Positions 8,560 through 16,214 of a stretch of 53,571 bases of DNA are shown here, piece after piece (position 1 is the first letter of the stretch; the number at the start of each line of letters is the position of its first letter). The notes below the pieces were generated by a model. That model ran no database searches. It was not told the origin of the DNA and saw only the letters and a list, made by a program, of their open reading frames with translations. The stretch is from contig DASZOC010000043.1 in assembly GCA_035550975.1 (NCBI GenBank), positions 1-53,571 of the forward strand, in the 5' to 3' direction. Origin of the DNA: DASZOC01 sp035550975 (lineage in GTDB: Bacteria; Actinomycetota; CADDZG01; WHSQ01). Both the position numbers and the translations under genes were made by a program.

Positions 8560-9024
8560 ATGAAGAAGCTGATCGCAGTCCTGGCTGCCGGGGTCCTCGT
8601 CCTGTCGATGGCCTCCGTTGCCTCCGCAGGCAAGCCGAAGAAGGTGCACGATTCCTTTGGTGCGTCGCTGCTTCCGTTCCCCAAGCTCGCCGCGTGGGGC
8701 GACGTCCTCGGTCTGACTGCTCCGGGGTGTGCCGCGGGCCAGGAAGGTATGCACTGGGTCGGCCAGGAGTTCACCTCGCCCGGCAAGGGCACCCTTCGTG
8801 TCTACATGGAGGGTTTCACCGGCGACCACGACCTGTACGTCGTGATCGACGACGCCTACATCCGCAGCGAGAACGGCCAGGTGCCGGTCGGGACGACCGA
8901 CGTCGCCCCGCCGGAGGAAGAGATCACGGTGCCGCTGAAGAAGGGCCAGAAGATCACGATGATCGCCTGCAACTGGCTAGGCGAGCCCGAGGTCGAAGCC
9001 CACTACGAAGGCACCTTCAAGTAG
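8560..9024 (+). CDS. Small secreted protein of unknown function
   Basis: This 154-residue protein has a clear Sec signal peptide (MKKLIAVLAAGVLVLSMASVASA) and a mature part of about 130 residues. The mature part is acidic and predicted beta-rich, with two cysteines (in TAPGCAAGQ and MIACNWLG) that could pair outside the membrane. I do not recognise the family. A ribosome site AAGGGAG precedes ATG 8560. It follows the secreted PHP protein by 119 bases, so both may be expressed in the envelope. The left arm of the inverted repeat around the DUF559 gene begins 28 bases after its stop. Confidence 0.75.
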   Translation: MKKLIAVLAAGVLVLSMASVASAGKPKKVHDSFGASLLPFPKLAAWGDVLGLTAPGCAAGQEGMHWVGQEFTSPGKGTLRVYMEGFTGDHDLYVVIDDAYIRSENGQVPVGTTDVAPPEEEITVPLKKGQKITMIACNWLGEPEVEAHYEGTFK

Positions 9025-9051
9025 CTCTTCCTCGCCCGGGACGTCAGGCGC

Positions 9052-9080
9052 TTCGAGTGGAGCGTTAGGTGCGATATCCG
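9052..9080 (+). repeat. Left arm of 29-bp inverted repeat flanking the DUF559 gene
   Basis: These 29 bases are the exact reverse complement of 10063-10091. The inner end continues into a short hairpin (GGTGCG, ATATC, CGCACC at 9068-9084). The pentamer CGCTT lies at 9049-9053, overlapping the outer end by two bases. Confidence 0.95.
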
Positions 9081-9112
9081 CACCTGTAGCTCCAGTCGAC
9101 GGCGAAAACTGA

Positions 9113-9140
9113 CATACCCCCTCGCTTTTATGGGGGCATG
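9113..9140 (+). promoter_or_regulatory. Hairpin covering the start codon of the DUF559 gene
   Basis: CATACCCCC (9113-9121) can pair with GGGGGCATG (9132-9140) with one mismatch around a 10-nt loop. The initiating ATG (9138-9140) forms the end of the stem, and no Shine-Dalgarno sequence is visible. Confidence 0.5.
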
Positions 9141-10055
9141 GAAGACATCGATCGGCAGATCGCCCGTCTAGCAGCCAAGCAGTTCGGCGTTATTTCACGC
9201 GCCCAGGTGCTGTGCCTTGGACTCAGCCCGGCAGCGATCACGCGAAGGATCTCTACGGGACGCTTTCTGCGCCTCCATCGCGGGATCTACCGACTGCCGG
9301 GTGCGCCGCCTTCGAGACGCCAGACACTGATAGCCGCCGTGCTGTGGGCCGGCCCGGGTTCGGCAGCGTCGCATCGATCGGCGGCGGAGCTGTGGGGCCT
9401 CGACGTGAAAACTTCGCACCTCGAGATCAGCACTCCTCGCCGGCTCGAGTCACACGTCGTGCTTCCTCATCGGGTGGATCCTCTGCCGCCGGAGGACCTG
9501 AAGATCATCGACGGCATCCCCTGCACGGCGATCGACCGGACGATCATGGATCTTGCCGCGGTGCTGGACCTCGACTCGGTTGAAGACGCTCTCGAGTCTG
9601 CTCTCCGGAAGAGATGCACCAGCGTTTCTCGCCTCCGGTTCCGCATCGCTCGCGAGTCTCACCGGCGCGGAGTCTCAAAGCTCAGGAAGTTGCTGGATGA
9701 ACGAAGCAGTGACGGGCAACCTACGGAGTCGCGCTTCGAGACGCGGCTCCATCGGTTGTTGCGCGACGGTGGGTTACCGCCGCTGCGACAGCTCACGGTC
9801 TGGGACGGCGGCGTCTTCGTCGCACGCGTCGACTTCTGCTACCCGGAAGCGAAGGTGATCGTCGAAGCCGACAGTTACCGATGGCATTCCAGCAAGCGCG
9901 CGTGGCAACGCGACATCGAACGGCGTAACCAGTTGACCGCGCTAGGTTGGCAGATCGTTCACATCACCTGGGAGGATCTCACGAGACGGCCGCAAGCGAC
10001 GCTCACTCGCGTCAGAGCGTTGATGCAGCCGCAGCTTTTCTCGTCGAGTGGATAG
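9138..10055 (+). CDS. AbiEi-like winged-helix plus DUF559 (Vsr-type nuclease fold) protein
   Basis: The 305-residue protein has two parts. The N-terminal 70 residues resemble the AbiEi antitoxin winged helix (FGVISRAQVLCLGLS, then GRFLRLHRGIYRL). The C-terminal 100 resemble DUF559, a PD-(D/E)XK fold related to very-short-patch-repair nucleases, with ARVDFCYPEAKVIVEADSYRWH and LGWQIVHITWEDL. No AbiEii toxin gene is adjacent, so a simple type IV toxin-antitoxin role is not supported. A perfect 29-bp inverted repeat encloses the gene, suggesting a mobile or excisable unit. It has lower G+C than its neighbours by eye. Catalytic activity is not shown. Confidence 0.8.
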   Translation: MEDIDRQIARLAAKQFGVISRAQVLCLGLSPAAITRRISTGRFLRLHRGIYRLPGAPPSRRQTLIAAVLWAGPGSAASHRSAAELWGLDVKTSHLEISTPRRLESHVVLPHRVDPLPPEDLKIIDGIPCTAIDRTIMDLAAVLDLDSVEDALESALRKRCTSVSRLRFRIARESHRRGVSKLRKLLDERSSDGQPTESRFETRLHRLLRDGGLPPLRQLTVWDGGVFVARVDFCYPEAKVIVEADSYRWHSSKRAWQRDIERRNQLTALGWQIVHITWEDLTRRPQATLTRVRALMQPQLFSSSG

Positions 10056-10062
10056 CTATGTT

Positions 10063-10091
10063 CGGATATCGCACCTAACGCTCCACTCGAA
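10063..10091 (-). repeat. Right arm of 29-bp inverted repeat flanking the DUF559 gene
   Basis: This is the exact reverse complement of 9052-9080. It ends three bases before the icd stop codon (10095-10097). CGCTT follows at 10092-10096, matching the pentamer at the left edge and so a candidate 5-bp target duplication. Confidence 0.95.
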
Positions 10092-10094
10092 CGC

Positions 10095-11159
10095 TTAAAG
10101 CGCGGTGCAGATGGCTTCGGCGATCTCTGTGGTGGTGGCGGGCTCGTTCTCGGGGCGGAGGTCCGCGGTGCGCAGCTTTCCTTCGGCCAGCACCGCGGCC
10201 ACGGCTTTGTCGATCCGTTTCGCCTCGCGATCGTGTCCGAGGTGGCGCAGCATCAGCGCCGCCGAGAGGATCATCGCGATCGGGTTCGCGAGGCCCTGCC
10301 CGGCGATATCCGGCGCCGATCCATGCGTCGGCTCGAACACCGCGTACTCGCGCCCCAGGTTCATCCCCGGAGCCACGCCCAAGCCCCCAATCAAACCCGC
10401 GCAGAGGTCCGAGATGATGTCGCCGTACAAGTTCGGAAGCGCCACGACGTCGAGGTCCTGCGGGTGCCAGACGAGCCACATCGCCATCTCGTCGATCTGC
10501 ATCGCCTCGAAACCGACGTCGCGATAGTCGTCCTCGACGGCTTCTGCCGTGCTCAGCCACAACCCGTCGGAGAACTTCATGATGTTCGCCTTGTGCCCCA
10601 GGGTCACCTTGCGGCGGCGGTGACGCTTCGCGTACTCGAACGCGTAGCGCACGATCGCAGTCGTCGCCGTGACCGAGATCGGCTTGAGTGAGATCCCCGT
10701 GTCGGGCCGGAGCGGATAGTTGCGCATGTACTTGAGGTAGCCCCGCAGCTTCTCGGCTTCCCGCGAGCCGCACTCGAACTCGATCCCCTCGTAGAGGTCT
10801 TCGGTGTTCTCCCTGACGACGACGATGTCGATGTCGTCGAAGCGCGACGGCACGCCCGGGAACAGCTTGCACGGGCGAACGCTGGCGTAGAGGTCCAGCT
10901 CCTGGCGGAGCGCCACGTTGATCGAGCGGAACCCGGTCCCGACCGGTGTCGTCACCGGCCCTTTGAGCGCGACCCGGTTGGTCTTGATCGACTCGAGGAC
11001 GTGGTCCGGTAGCGGAATCCCGTGTTTCTCTATCGCCGGAGCGCCGGCGTCGTGGATCTCCCAGTCGATCCCGGTCTCGAGGGCGTCGACGACCTGGCGC
11101 GTCGCGCCGGAGACCTCGGGGCCGATGCCGTCGCCGGGGATCAAGGTGACCGTCGTCAT
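10095..11159 (-). CDS. icd: Isocitrate dehydrogenase, NAD-dependent type
   Basis: This is a beta-decarboxylating dehydrogenase of the isocitrate/isopropylmalate family. The 354 residues include GDGIGPE near the N-terminus, FRSINVALRQELDLYASVRP as in small NAD-type isocitrate dehydrogenases, the YEGIEF region, KANIMKFSDG, and the nucleotide site EPTHGSAPDIAGQGLANP. The SxNxxLR substrate loop favours isocitrate over isopropylmalate, whose enzymes carry a different loop here. ATG 11159 follows a TAAGGT box by 7 nt. The stop codon abuts the DUF559 inverted repeat. It would supply 2-oxoglutarate and NADH in the TCA cycle. Confidence 0.88.
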   Translation of the reverse strand: MTTVTLIPGDGIGPEVSGATRQVVDALETGIDWEIHDAGAPAIEKHGIPLPDHVLESIKTNRVALKGPVTTPVGTGFRSINVALRQELDLYASVRPCKLFPGVPSRFDDIDIVVVRENTEDLYEGIEFECGSREAEKLRGYLKYMRNYPLRPDTGISLKPISVTATTAIVRYAFEYAKRHRRRKVTLGHKANIMKFSDGLWLSTAEAVEDDYRDVGFEAMQIDEMAMWLVWHPQDLDVVALPNLYGDIISDLCAGLIGGLGVAPGMNLGREYAVFEPTHGSAPDIAGQGLANPIAMILSAALMLRHLGHDREAKRIDKAVAAVLAEGKLRTADLRPENEPATTTEIAEAICTAL

Positions 11160-11166
11160 GACGTCC

Positions 11167-11172
11167 ACCTTA
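11167..11172 (-). promoter_or_regulatory. -10 box TAAGGT before icd
   Basis: On the minus strand TAAGGT stands 7 nt before ATG 11159, the spacing expected for a leaderless start. No Shine-Dalgarno sequence is seen. Confidence 0.5.
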
Positions 11173-11424
11173 GAGGCGCATCTCGGGCCGGGTCGAACCC
11201 CAACGCGCCGCGATCCGGCCGCACCGCCCGCCCCGCTGCAGGGACGGGAGCCCGGAGCCGCGTCGCGATCCGCTCGGACCCGCACGCCAGGTGCAGGGGC
11301 GGCCCGGGAGAGGGGGCCGCCGCGCCGCGAGCCGCGCGCACCGGCGATGGTCCTTTACCTCGGCCCCGGCGTGAGGTGGAATCAGGCCCGAGAGAGCCGG
11401 CTCGCTCGAAAGGGAGGTCGAAAC

Positions 11425-12843
11425 GTGGGTCAAGCCGCGGCGCGCGCGACAGGCTTGGATCGCTACTTCCGGATCACCGAACGGGGCAGCACCGTGAGAA
11501 CCGAGGTCATCGCCGGCCTCACGACGTTCATGACGATGGCCTACATCCTGTTCCTGAACCCATTGATCCTGAACACGTTGCCGGACCGCAACGGCCTCCA
11601 GCTGTCGATCCCACAGGTCCTGACCGTCACGGCGCTCGCCGCGGGCATCACGACACTCGCGATGGGGCTGTACGCGAACTATCCCTTCGCGATCGCCGCG
11701 GGGCTCGGCCTCAACGCGGTGGTCACGTTCCAGTTGGTCGGCGCCTACCAGCTCACATGGCCAGAGGCGATGGGCGTCGTCGTCCTCGAAGGCATCATCA
11801 TCTTCATCCTCGTCCTGACGAAGTTCCGCCAGGCCGTGATGGAGGCGGTGCCGTTGCCCCTCAAGCTCGCGATCGGTGCGGGCATCGGGCTGTTCATAAC
11901 GATCATCGGTTTCGTGGACGCGGGCTTCGTCACGTCCACGACGTTGCCGGTGCCGCCTTTGCAGCTGGGAACGAACAACGAGCTCCAGGGATGGCCGATC
12001 TTCATCTTCATCGTGGGGCTGCTGTTGATCATCTGGTTGTTCACCCGCGGAGTGAAGGGTGCGTTGCTGATCGGTATCCTGACTGCGACGGTGCTCGCGG
12101 TGATCGTCAACGAGGCGTTCCTGAACGGAGAAGGATTCGGAACGGCGGCCAACTTCGGGCAGGTGGCGGACTTTCCCGACGCCGAGAACTTCTCTCTGAT
12201 AGGCGACTTCTCGTTGTTCGGAGCGTTCACCCAGATGGGGTTCATCGCCGCGATCCTCGCGGTGTTCACGCTGATGTTGTCGGACTTCTTCGACACGATG
12301 GGCACCGCTATCGGCCTCGGCAGGGAAGCAGGTCTGCTCGACGAGGACGGCCGTCTGCCCGACACGGACAAGGTCCTTCAGGTCGACTCGGTCGCCGCGG
12401 CGGTGGGCGGCGCGTTCTCGGCCTCCTCCAACACCACCTACATCGAGAGCGCGTCGGGTATCGCAGACGGAGGACGTACGGGACTGACGGCGGTCGTGGT
12501 CGGGATCCTGTTCCTGCTGTCGGTCTTCCTGTCTCCGCTCGCCGAGATCGTCCCGCTGCAGGCAGCAGCCCCCGCGCTCGTGATCGTCGGCTTCTTGATG
12601 CTCTCAGTCGTGCGCGAGATCCCCTGGGACGACCTCGAGCTGGCGATCCCGGCGTTCCTGACGATCGTGATCATGCCGTTCACGTACTCGATCACGAACG
12701 GGATCGGCGCGGGTTTCGTGGCGTACACGTTCATCAAGGTCGCTCGCGGCAAACCCGGCGAGGTCCACCCGATGATGTGGATCGCGACCGCCGCCTTCAT
12801 CCTCTACTTCGGGATCTTCTACGTCCGCCTCTACTTCACCTAG
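11425..12843 (+). CDS. NCS2-family purine/pyrimidine permease (AzgA-like)
   Basis: This encodes a 472-residue polytopic membrane transporter with about 12-14 hydrophobic helices. The hallmark FMTMAYILFLNPLIL near residues 35-50 and FASSNT-like AFSASSNTTYIESASG near residue 335 place it in the AzgA/PbuG branch of nucleobase:proton symporters. That branch usually imports adenine, hypoxanthine or guanine. GTG 11425 is chosen because GGGAGG lies ten bases upstream and the protein then begins like its relatives; the open frame extends much further upstream but only through the antisense of icd. The carbamate kinase gene follows within about 16 bases, hinting at linked purine breakdown. Confidence 0.88.
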   Translation: MGQAAARATGLDRYFRITERGSTVRTEVIAGLTTFMTMAYILFLNPLILNTLPDRNGLQLSIPQVLTVTALAAGITTLAMGLYANYPFAIAAGLGLNAVVTFQLVGAYQLTWPEAMGVVVLEGIIIFILVLTKFRQAVMEAVPLPLKLAIGAGIGLFITIIGFVDAGFVTSTTLPVPPLQLGTNNELQGWPIFIFIVGLLLIIWLFTRGVKGALLIGILTATVLAVIVNEAFLNGEGFGTAANFGQVADFPDAENFSLIGDFSLFGAFTQMGFIAAILAVFTLMLSDFFDTMGTAIGLGREAGLLDEDGRLPDTDKVLQVDSVAAAVGGAFSASSNTTYIESASGIADGGRTGLTAVVVGILFLLSVFLSPLAEIVPLQAAAPALVIVGFLMLSVVREIPWDDLELAIPAFLTIVIMPFTYSITNGIGAGFVAYTFIKVARGKPGEVHPMMWIATAAFILYFGIFYVRLYFT

Positions 12844-12859
12844 GGCCGAAGGAACCGAG

Positions 12860-13828
12860 ATCGAGACACCGGACCTGCCGCCGCTGCTCGTTGTCGCGCT
12901 CGGTGGCAACGCGATGCAGGACCCGAGCGGCGACGATTCCGTAGCGTCCGATCTCGAACGCACGCGTCACACCGCCGAACTTCTGGTCGACCTGACACGC
13001 GCCGGCTGGCGGCTCGTGATCACGCACGGCAACGGCCCGCAGGTCGGGAACCATCTGTACCGGACGGAGCTGGCGCACGAGGACGCGAACCTCCCACTGT
13101 TGCCACTCGACGTCTGCGTTGCAGATACGCAAGGAGGGATGGGCTACGTCTTGCAGCAGTCGTTGGCGAATGCGTTCCATGTCGCCGGTCTCCCGGCCGT
13201 CGTGACGACGGTCGTGACGCAGGTGTTGGTAGACGAACGCGATCCTGCGTTTGCGGCCCCCTCCAAGCCGATCGGCGAGATGATCCCGCCCGAACGCGTC
13301 GAGACATTGCGCGCGCGGGGCTGGACGCTCGAGGAGGACGAGAGACGCGGCGGGTGGCGGAGGGTCGTTGCGTCACCCGACCCGGTCGAGATCGTCGAGG
13401 GCGCTGCCATCCGCGCCCTGATCGACAGCGGGAACGTCGTCATCGCGGCCGGAGGCGGCGGTATTCCCGTGCACCAGGACTCCGATGGTTCCTTGCACGG
13501 CGTCGCCGCCGTGATCGACAAGGACCTTGCTTCGGCTTTGCTCGCGGTCGACCTGCAGGCTGCTCGTCTGTTGATCGTGACCGACGTCGCGGAGGTCAGC
13601 CTCGGCTACGGCACGCCCGAGCAACGACCCGTCCGGACGATGACCGTAGGCGACGGGCGCGCCGCGCTGGCGGCGGGAGAGTTCCCCGCCGGCAGCATGG
13701 GGCCTAAGGTCGAGGCGTCGTGCCGCTTCGCCGAGGCGACCGGCGCACCGGCGACCGTGACGTCGATCGACTTCGCCGCCCGAGCACTCGCAGGAGAAGA
13801 CGCCGGCACCCACATCGCCCCCGACTGA
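12860..13828 (+). CDS. arcC: Carbamate kinase, start codon uncertain
   Basis: This is a carbamate kinase that makes ATP from carbamoyl phosphate, the last step of arginine, agmatine or allantoin/oxamate degradation. Family motifs are present in order: VVALGGNA, ITHGNGPQVGN, TQGGMGYVLQQ, AAGGGGIPV, IDKDLASALLA, TDV, and GSMGPKVEAS. The nearest ATG (12914) would remove VVALGGNA, which forms part of the active site. No in-frame ATG, GTG or TTG lies upstream. The ATC at 12860 follows AAGGA with proper spacing and is given as a provisional start; CTG 12875 is another option. It follows the permease by 16 bases. Confidence 0.85.
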   Translation: METPDLPPLLVVALGGNAMQDPSGDDSVASDLERTRHTAELLVDLTRAGWRLVITHGNGPQVGNHLYRTELAHEDANLPLLPLDVCVADTQGGMGYVLQQSLANAFHVAGLPAVVTTVVTQVLVDERDPAFAAPSKPIGEMIPPERVETLRARGWTLEEDERRGGWRRVVASPDPVEIVEGAAIRALIDSGNVVIAAGGGGIPVHQDSDGSLHGVAAVIDKDLASALLAVDLQAARLLIVTDVAEVSLGYGTPEQRPVRTMTVGDGRAALAAGEFPAGSMGPKVEASCRFAEATGAPATVTSIDFAARALAGEDAGTHIAPD

Positions 13829-13948
13829 CCGCGGCGATCCACGCAGGACGCCGCGCAGCCGCGCCTACCGCGATCACGCCGGATGACCGCCACCCGGTCG
13901 TGACGCTGGTCACAGCGCAGTCCGCGATGGACGAGGAAGGTCTGACCT

Positions 13949-15484
13949 ATGCCCTTCGCTCGCGCTCTCGTCGCGGTCGCGGTCTTGATCGGCGCGGCCC
14001 CCCCGGTCGCTGCGGCCCCCGCTCACGCGGGGCTCGCCGTCCGCGTTGCCGCCCCCGCGCGCGGCGCCGCGGTGCCGTGGTTGGTTCCACCGGTCGCCGG
14101 GGCGATCACGCGGTCGTTCGAGGTTCCGGGAACGGAATGGGGCCCCGGCCACCGCGGTATCGACCTCGCGGTCGCCGCCGGCACCCAGGTGCGGGCCGCC
14201 GCCGCCGGCACCGTCTCGTTCGCCGGTTCGGTCGGCTCGCGCGTGGCCGTCACGGTGGAGCACGGCTCCGGCCTAGAGACGACGTATTCCGATCTCTCCT
14301 CGATCGCGGTTGCGCGCGGCGACACGGTGCGGGCCACGACGTGGATCGGAACCGCGGGGGTGGCGCACGACCAGCACGACCACGGGACCGCGGCCGCAAC
14401 CGGCGGCATCCACTTCGGCGTCAAGCTCAACGGCGTCTACGTCGATCCCGCGCTCTACCTCGGCCCCCTCGACACCGGCTCTGCGATCCACCTCGCGCCG
14501 CTCGTGTGGGAACCTCCACCCACGCTGCCGGCGACGTTCCGGGCCCCCTTCCTCAGCGCGTCGGCCCCCGCCGAGTGCGAATCCAAAGGTCCGCTACCCG
14601 CCGCGCCCGCAGCACCGACCCCGAACCTCGCCGTGTTGGTGGCCGGGATCGGCAGCAAGACGAAGGGCGCCACGTCGGCCGCGCTCTACGAAGCGGGTCA
14701 CGAGCTGTTGGGTTACGAGCCCGCCGACATCTACCCCTTCTCGTATCGCGGGAGCAACGCGCCGCGTCTGCACGAGCCCTACGAGCGCCGCGACACCTTC
14801 CACGACATCAATCGCGCCGCGCTCGAGTTGCGCACCCTGCTCGTGAAACTGGCGCGGCGCCATCCGGGGCGTGCCGTGGACCTGCTCGCGCACTCGCAAG
14901 GGGGGATCGTGGCCCGAACCTACGTCTCGTCGGTCGCGGAAGCATGGGATCCGGAGCTGCCTCGCATCGAGCACCTCGTGACGTTCTCCAGCCCACATCA
15001 GGGTGCACCGCTCGCAGGGGCGCGCGACGTCCTCGACGCCACGATCGCAGGCCGGGCCTTCCTGCGCGGAGCTTCATCGTGGTCCCGTAACGGCGGGCCG
15101 CTACCCGATCCCTATGCCGCTTCGGTGGAGCAACTCGCACCGGGCTCGCCGTTGCTGAACGGGCTGGCGCGCGAGACGGTCGTCTACGGGACGCGTGTGC
15201 TCACGCTGTCGATCCCCACTGACGTGGTCGTCCCGGCGAACGTCTCTCGCTGGCCGGGACATGACCACAGCGTCATTCCGCCTACGGGGCTGAACGCGCA
15301 CGACGCGATCGTTACCTCCCGCGTCGCCCGCGGCATCGCCCATGGATTCCTGCGCGGCGCGCCTGCTGCCTGCCGCGATGGATGGGACCTGTGGGGGCCG
15401 CGCCTGGGCCGCGCGATCGCCGGGGCCGAGACGTGGCTGCCGCGCGGCTACCGCGCGCTCGAGGCGCTCCTGCTCGGAGGGTGA
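13949..15484 (+). CDS. Exported fusion of M23 peptidase-like and lipase-like domains
   Basis: The 511-residue protein has a signal peptide (to about residue 27). An M23/LytM-like domain spans about 45-175 and an alpha/beta-hydrolase domain about 225-480. The peptidase part keeps HRGID (His68, Asp72) and His155 in TGGIHFGV, but the first His of the usual HxH is Gly153, so endopeptidase activity is doubtful. The hydrolase part has the lipase nucleophile elbow AHSQGG (Ser316) and FSSPHQGAP, as in PGAP1/triacylglycerol-lipase-like proteins. ATG 13949 follows GAGGAAGG. The fused architecture suggests a cell-wall-bound lipase or esterase. A strong terminator follows. Confidence 0.82.
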   Translation: MPFARALVAVAVLIGAAPPVAAAPAHAGLAVRVAAPARGAAVPWLVPPVAGAITRSFEVPGTEWGPGHRGIDLAVAAGTQVRAAAAGTVSFAGSVGSRVAVTVEHGSGLETTYSDLSSIAVARGDTVRATTWIGTAGVAHDQHDHGTAAATGGIHFGVKLNGVYVDPALYLGPLDTGSAIHLAPLVWEPPPTLPATFRAPFLSASAPAECESKGPLPAAPAAPTPNLAVLVAGIGSKTKGATSAALYEAGHELLGYEPADIYPFSYRGSNAPRLHEPYERRDTFHDINRAALELRTLLVKLARRHPGRAVDLLAHSQGGIVARTYVSSVAEAWDPELPRIEHLVTFSSPHQGAPLAGARDVLDATIAGRAFLRGASSWSRNGGPLPDPYAASVEQLAPGSPLLNGLARETVVYGTRVLTLSIPTDVVVPANVSRWPGHDHSVIPPTGLNAHDAIVTSRVARGIAHGFLRGAPAACRDGWDLWGPRLGRAIAGAETWLPRGYRALEALLLGG

Positions 15485-15493
15485 GAACGAAAG

Positions 15494-15538
15494 GAGCCCC
15501 CTCCGGTGGGGGGACGGGCGGCGGAGGGGGCTCTTGTT
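15494..15538 (+). terminator. Rho-independent terminator after the M23-lipase gene
   Basis: A perfect 12-bp stem pairs 15494-15505 (GAGCCCCCTCCG) with 15522-15533 around a 16-nt loop, followed by TTGTTG. It lies ten bases after the stop codon. The short T-run is weak but the stem is very stable. Confidence 0.75.
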
Positions 15539-15664
15539 GCGGGCTTTGTGTCTGGGCCCCATGGTCGCGCTGGACGTGGCGCCGTGCAACGCTACGGCAG
15601 GGCAGTAACCAACGGCTTCGTTTGTATCTGGGAGACAAACCCCCGGTGCGACCGGCCACGCCCC

Positions 15665-15670
15665 TAGGAT
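15665..15670 (+). promoter_or_regulatory. -10 box TAGGAT before the YgjP-like gene
   Basis: TAGGAT is placed 7 nt before ATG 15678. The same hexamer precedes greA and gatC at 8 nt. It overlaps the alternative ATG 15669, which argues for the downstream start. Confidence 0.5.
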
Positions 15671-15677
15671 GGGCCCG

Positions 15678-16214
15678 ATGCAGAATCGGCTTCCGGTCGC
15701 GACTCCGGGTCTCGAGACCGAGTTCCGCCGGGTCGAGGTCCAGCGCAGTGCCCGGCGCAAGAAGACGATCTCGGCCGAGCTCGTCGGGGACGCTCTCGTC
15801 GTGTCGATCCCGGAGCGCATGTCGCGCGCGGAAGAGCAGGAGTGGGTCCAGCGGATGGCGACCCGGATGTCGGAGCGTAAGCGCCGCGACAGGCTCAACG
15901 CCGACGGCGCTCTGGCGCGGCGGGCAGCAGAGCTAGGGCAGCGCTACCTCGACGGCATCGCGCCGCGCGACATCGCCTGGGTGACGAACCAGAGGTCTCG
16001 GTGGGGTTCCTGCTCGCCCGACGATGGGTCCATCCGCCTGTCGGTCGAGCTTGCGGACTATCCGGCGTGGGTGCGCGACTACGTCATCGTGCACGAGCTC
16101 GCCCATCTCGTGGTAGCCGACCATTCAGAACGTTTCTGGGACCTCGTGAATCGCTACCCGTTAACCGAGCGGGCGCGCGGCTTCCTGATGGCGAAAGGCA
16201 TGGAAGAGGGCTAG
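15678..16214 (+). CDS. YgjP/DUF45-type zinc metallopeptidase-like protein
   Basis: This 178-residue cytoplasmic protein belongs to the YgjP-like (DUF45) metallopeptidase family, annotated variously as M48-like or SprT-like. It shows the diagnostic RWGSC at 108-112 and the zinc site HELAH (His139, Glu140, His143), with a further His149 in ADHSERFW. Its substrate is unknown. ATG 15678 is preferred to ATG 15669 because a TAGGAT box lies 7 nt upstream of the former and overlaps the latter. Its stop overlaps the convergent rhodanese stop by four bases. Confidence 0.85.
   Translation: MQNRLPVATPGLETEFRRVEVQRSARRKKTISAELVGDALVVSIPERMSRAEEQEWVQRMATRMSERKRRDRLNADGALARRAAELGQRYLDGIAPRDIAWVTNQRSRWGSCSPDDGSIRLSVELADYPAWVRDYVIVHELAHLVVADHSERFWDLVNRYPLTERARGFLMAKGMEEG

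Noticed and set aside
9138..10055. A type IV toxin-antitoxin system based on the AbiEi-like domain.
   Set aside because: There is no AbiEii nucleotidyltransferase toxin gene nearby, and the C-terminal part is DUF559, not the AbiEi antitoxin C-terminal domain.
10918..11424. A much longer open frame in front of the NCS2 permease that would extend the protein by about 170 residues.
   Set aside because: The extension runs through the antisense of icd with no family resemblance, and a strong ribosome site stands just before GTG 11425.
11160..11424. The 265-base icd-permease gap as a possible purine or guanidine riboswitch.
   Set aside because: No recognisable aptamer core was found; apart from the icd -10 box and the GGGAGG before the permease I see nothing in it.
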